Positions 60,659-64,000 of a DNA stretch of 64,000 nt are shown here, in pieces. Source of the stretch: Sipunculus nudus (lineage: Eukaryota > Annelida > Sipuncula > Golfingiida > Sipunculidae); assembly GCA_026874595.1 (NCBI GenBank), contig CM049311.1:70540453-70604452 (forward strand), in the 5' to 3' direction. The translations under genes and the position numbers were made by a program. Numbering within the stretch: the first letter of the stretch is position 1; every line of letters begins with the position of its first letter. The notes under the pieces are model-generated. The model saw nothing but the letters and a program-made list of their open reading frames with translations. It was not told the origin of the DNA and made no database searches.

Positions 60659-60970
60659 TACTCACATATATGTGCCTTATATGTCTCTTATAAGGGCCTT
60701 ATATGTCCCTTATAAGGGACATATATTTCCCATATAAATGCTATGTATGTGAGTTATATGTATATTGCAGCTATATGTTTAGTCAGGCATTGTTATATAT
60801 GTGAGTTATAAGGGAGTTGTATGTTTGTTATATGTCAGTTATAAGGGAGTTGCACATGAGGCCATTCTGTACATTTCATTTATATGTGACTTGTATGGGA
60901 GATATAAGGGAGGTGAACATGAAGGGGTTCTGTATATGTCAGTTATATGTCAGTTATAAGTTTATATACT
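60659..60970. repeat. TTATAAGGGACATATATG satellite-like patch, unit 2
   Basis: The equivalent of 56447-56760, with the 26-bp palindrome at 60700-60725 retained. The first CCTTATAAGG box is changed to TCTTATAAGG; the second (60708-60717) is intact. Confidence 0.8.
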
Positions 60971-61632
60971 GTGAGCTCACTGTTCTACAAGATAGGACTT
61001 AGACATTTTCCAAGGGAACACAAATGCTGCAGAAACTTCTAAGTCCCAGCTCCATTATGGTTTTAAGAAAATGAATTATAATTGAATAATAAATACTGTT
61101 AAAATGGGTATCAAAATAACCAGCTTCCCCAGAACTTTATGTATATTAGAAAAATAATACTATAAATAATTTTTTTTTCATCTGACTTATTCATTAAAAA
61201 AAATATAGTAATCTGCATGCAGTAAAACATCATTTACACAAAACACAATACAAAAAAATAATTTGACTATATTTCACATTGGTTATAATTTGCCCTTGAT
61301 AATTATAAGAAAAAATAATTCTTTTGGAATGTAGTGTATATACAAGTACTTCAGCATCTAATTGCAATTGATGACTACTTCATAAATACAGAACAAAGGG
61401 TACTGATGTAGTGTGCCACTGACCAATTATGGGAATACATAGGCATTTACCTATAATATCATATTGGTTTTAGAAACAGCTCATCACCCACACATTTAAG
61501 CAGTAAAATATTGCCACTGAAAATCAACAGCATTGATAAAAGCAGAGGTACTTAAAAAGAATAAGTATCTGCATTCTTATTGTGACAATAACCAGCATTA
61601 TAATCAGTAAATTTCACAAGTATGTGTAACTA
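60971..61632. other. unit 2 spacer
   Basis: The equivalent of 56761-57432, about 95% identical by eye. No exon-like segment. Confidence 0.5.
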
Positions 61633-61648
61633 CCCCCCCCCCCCCCCC
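61633..61648 (+). repeat. poly-C run of 16, unit 2
   Basis: The counterpart of 57433-57449. Confidence 0.95.
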
Positions 61649-61723
61649 AGCAGACAAGCTTGCTGTACAAGCATTCTCTGCAATGGGCCATTGACCTTAC
61701 TGTACCCTGCCCTGGAATAGTGG

Positions 61724-61731
61724 TGACGTCA
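61724..61731. promoter_or_regulatory. CRE palindrome TGACGTCA, unit 2
   Basis: Identical to the unit 1 site with the same flanks. It lies 171 bp before the donor at 61895. Confidence 0.45.
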
Positions 61732-61759
61732 CATGAATACTGTACAGGCTGTGCACAAC

Positions 61760-61894
61760 TAAGGCATGCAGAGTCAGTTTACATCTGAATGATAACATCC
61801 GGTAACCGTTAAGGGAGTACACACTTTGAAGAAAAGTTCTTTGTCAAGCTGCTCAAGCAGAAGGGGAATGTATAGCTGAAAAAATGTCTCATTG
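61760..61894 (+). other. candidate 5' exon, unit 2
   Basis: The right edge is ATTG|GTAAGT at 61894/61895, a stronger donor than in unit 1. One extra A in the run before ATGTCTCATTG changes the upstream frame. The HFEEKFFVKLLKQKGNV frame is kept, with two synonymous changes (GAG/GAA, GGA/GGG). Confidence 0.35.
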
Positions 61895-62350
61895 GTAAGT
61901 AATCTTGCATTATTTAAGTTATTTTTGCATAGTAAACCAGTGATTGCATAAAGATGACTTCACCTATCTTGGTTTGCCCTGCAAAAACAGAATTTGTGTG
62001 TTTCAAGATAACATTTCCTATTTGGTGGCCCATTTTTACAAAATACCACATTTTCTACAAAAAGCTGATGCTGTTGCCCCTCTATGCACCAACATGAAGC
62101 TAAGAACATATTCTTTTCAGTGGTGCTATTAGCAATAGGGTGTGGAAAAATCAAGAGTCAGCAGCAGGCCCTAAAGTTACATATTGATGTAATTTCTGAA
62201 TGTCCCCTACCTGTGAAGGGTTGATCAGTTAACCTACATAAAGCTTAATCGGCACACAAATGCTATGAGTACCACATACTACCATTTTATTTGTTGAACC
62301 TATACATGCATGGCTATTGACCATGTTATTATTTAGCTGAATTCTGGGTC

Positions 62351-63865
62351 ATGAAAAGAAAAAGCTGCTACAAGGTAATTATGTTCCTTTCCATTTTCCA
62401 GATTGACTTGAATTTTTCTGTCTTGCTAGATTGCCCAAAAGTTATAATATGATTAAAAATGTTTAATGATACAATATTTATAAGTTTTTCTTTCAGGCAA
62501 AGTAAACATTAACACTGTTGATCATTGCTGAATTTACAGCCACTGTCTCAATTTTGATGAATGCTTTTTTTATAAAATTGAAGAGAGGTTTGCTGTACTC
62601 AACCAAAACATTTCAACTAATCAAATATTTTTTTACTATTGGAGTCTATCACACAAAAGCTCCTAAATTAAGCTTTAATTTGGTAATATGCCTTTCTACA
62701 TGTCATTTACATATACTGTAAACACCAATTAATTAACAATTTGATACATAACACACTATGTTTTATAACAACCCATAAACCATTCATAACCATATGTATG
62801 AATTTCATCTGAATTTGACATCAGAAGATCAAGAACACTCTTCATAAAGGTCATGAGCACTTTAACTTTAAAGGGCTTGGTCCTCTGACTTTTTTTTCCT
62901 TTGAGGTTTTTCTGACATATTCACTTTCATCACAAAAGAAAAAGCATAATAATTTGGGAATTTGTTTCACTAAGGATCAGATAATTTCATTAGGTACTGT
63001 TTTGATTCCCAAAGAGAAATCAAATCTGGTTCAATTTACAGGTTAATCAAGAGTGGGTTTTTAGTCCACCTTGAATGATTTCTTTTTACATGTACATGTA
63101 TTAGTGCCATTTCACCATAAAAGATCAAGACGTCATTTTGAACATTACTGACCACCAATATATCATTGATGTACTGTTTTAGTTATATTATTGATGTGAG
63201 GCCCTTTTTTAGTTAAATAATTTGTCTACTTAAATGTCAAAATATGCAAGACTCCATGTTCTTAATTATTTATTTCCAACAACCTTTGTTTCTATGATTT
63301 GTAATGATTTCTTTACTTTTCTTAGAACCAGTATGAAGAAATGGTGCAGAAAGTATAAGGAGAGCCCAGATATCTCCAGCCCTTGCAAGAATTGTCTGGT
63401 AAGCATATTCAGTTTATCATATAAAGGAACATTTAAATCTTTTAGCAAATGGGAAATGTTATGAATTGTAAGTTTTTTTTTATCAAATAGCTGGAACTTA
63501 CCATATTTGAAGTGCAAATTTGGTAGTTAACATTTATTGTGCATATGGGATATTAATATAACTGCTTACATGTTACAATTGTTTCAACTGAGTAACCTAC
63601 TTTCTGAACCTATGAGCATCTTTAGGCCACAGTGTCTGTCCCATGACCAGTATATTTAATAATCTGTAATGTTTGTATACACTCTGTATAACTGGAAAAC
63701 TCTTCCTCTGTCAGTAATTGAGAAGTCCAACTGTATTTACTTATAGTCCTAAATGTTAAACAGGCATATTTTCAGAACATTTAAAACCCCTATATAGAGA
63801 GCAGATGTACTTTCAGTGAAATAAATTCTTTTCCTTTTTTGACTTGTGTGTTGCCTCCAGATAAG
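62351..63865 (+). CDS. candidate small gene, unit 2, frame-shifted paralogue (partial)
   Basis: The matching segments are 62351-62374 (exon 62337-62374), 62497-62501, 63332-63398 and 63861-63865, all with AG/GT borders. The first exon is 2 nt longer than in unit 1, which moves the ATG into another frame. That frame is open through every segment: MKRKSCYKAN, then MKKWCRKYKESPDISSPCKN, then CLIR. In the unit-1 frame the 67-nt exon has a stop (AAA to TAA). In unit 1 the unit-2 frame has the stop instead (TAT versus TAA). The last exon is outside the window; on the unit 1 pattern this frame would run on past the unit 1 stop. An alternative acceptor CTTAG|AACCAG lies 6 nt upstream of the 67-nt exon. 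It could be a pseudogene, a non-coding RNA or a diverged product. Confidence 0.28.
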
Positions 63866-64000
63866 GTAAACTAATGTTAATGTTAAGAAAAGCAATACTA
63901 AGCATCAATGTCAAAAGATTATCTTTAAACTTATTTAATAAAATAATTAATTTGAGCAATAATGACTACATGTGTATACTTAGACTGGTAACATTTGTTT

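Larger units (their letters stand above)
60641..64000 (+). repeat. direct tandem duplication, unit 2 (truncated by window end)
   Basis: It repeats 56420 to about 59816 in the same order and orientation. The window stops at ACATTTGTTT, just before the expected last exon. Confidence 0.95.

Overview
The window reads as non-coding DNA from an animal nuclear genome. It is strongly A+T rich by eye (roughly two thirds), full of decayed dispersed repeats, short tandem arrays, microsatellites, a tRNA-derived SINE and short inverted-repeat elements, and it has no long open reading frame. Candidate exons are short and sit between AG and GT splice signals with pyrimidine tracts, so this is a eukaryote. 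The style of the repeats (elements ending in a palindrome of the AGCTCAG...CTGAGCT type, GGTCAAGGTCACC-rich dispersed repeats, and a SINE with a GGTTTTCTCTGGGTCCTCTG-like body) suggests a lophotrochozoan, most likely a bivalve mollusc. That placement is an inference from general familiarity, not a database match. No bacterial, plasmid or intact viral gene is visible.

Layout. 1-5.9 kb: unique A+T-rich DNA with a set of four TGTCCCACC-type motifs and a purine-rich minisatellite. 6-30 kb: unique DNA interrupted by three dispersed repeat families. Family 1 has short inverted ends and a terminal hairpin (copies A and B here; C, D and E later). Family 2 is about 450 bp (three copies). Family 3 carries the motif GTCCTAAGGGGGGTCA (two copies). 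Family-1 copy B lies inside a family-2 copy, so the insertion order can be read from the sequence. A possible minus-strand first coding exon lies at 25.5 kb. 30-42 kb: mostly unique DNA with a diverged tandem repeat of about 435 bp carrying CTCF-like motifs, a MITE with long terminal inverted repeats, a long (TA)n tract and weak exon candidates. 42-54 kb: a SINE, family-1 copies C, D and E, a satellite of about 55-bp units running for 1.5 kb, and a good 45-nt candidate exon on the minus strand near 53.1 kb. 55-56.4 kb: unique DNA with a 46-bp palindrome.

The most interesting region is 56.4-64 kb, a direct tandem duplication with a unit of about 4.2 kb. The second unit runs off the window end. 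Each unit carries a TTATAAGG/ACATATATG satellite-like patch, a poly-C run, a TGACGTCA palindrome and the same series of AG-exon-GT segments. In copy 1 five segments, two of them only 5 nt long, join into one open frame of 42 codons plus stop, followed by AATAAA. In copy 2 the corresponding segments also join into an open frame, but a different one, because of a 2-nt length change and one base substitution. This may be a tandemly duplicated small gene with microexons, or a duplicated non-coding transcript. I do not recognise the peptide, and the sequence alone cannot decide.

Apart from that locus and a few isolated exon candidates, the window could be a long intron or an intergenic stretch. 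I found no rRNA gene, no intact tRNA gene, no CRISPR array and no recognisable transposase or reverse transcriptase.
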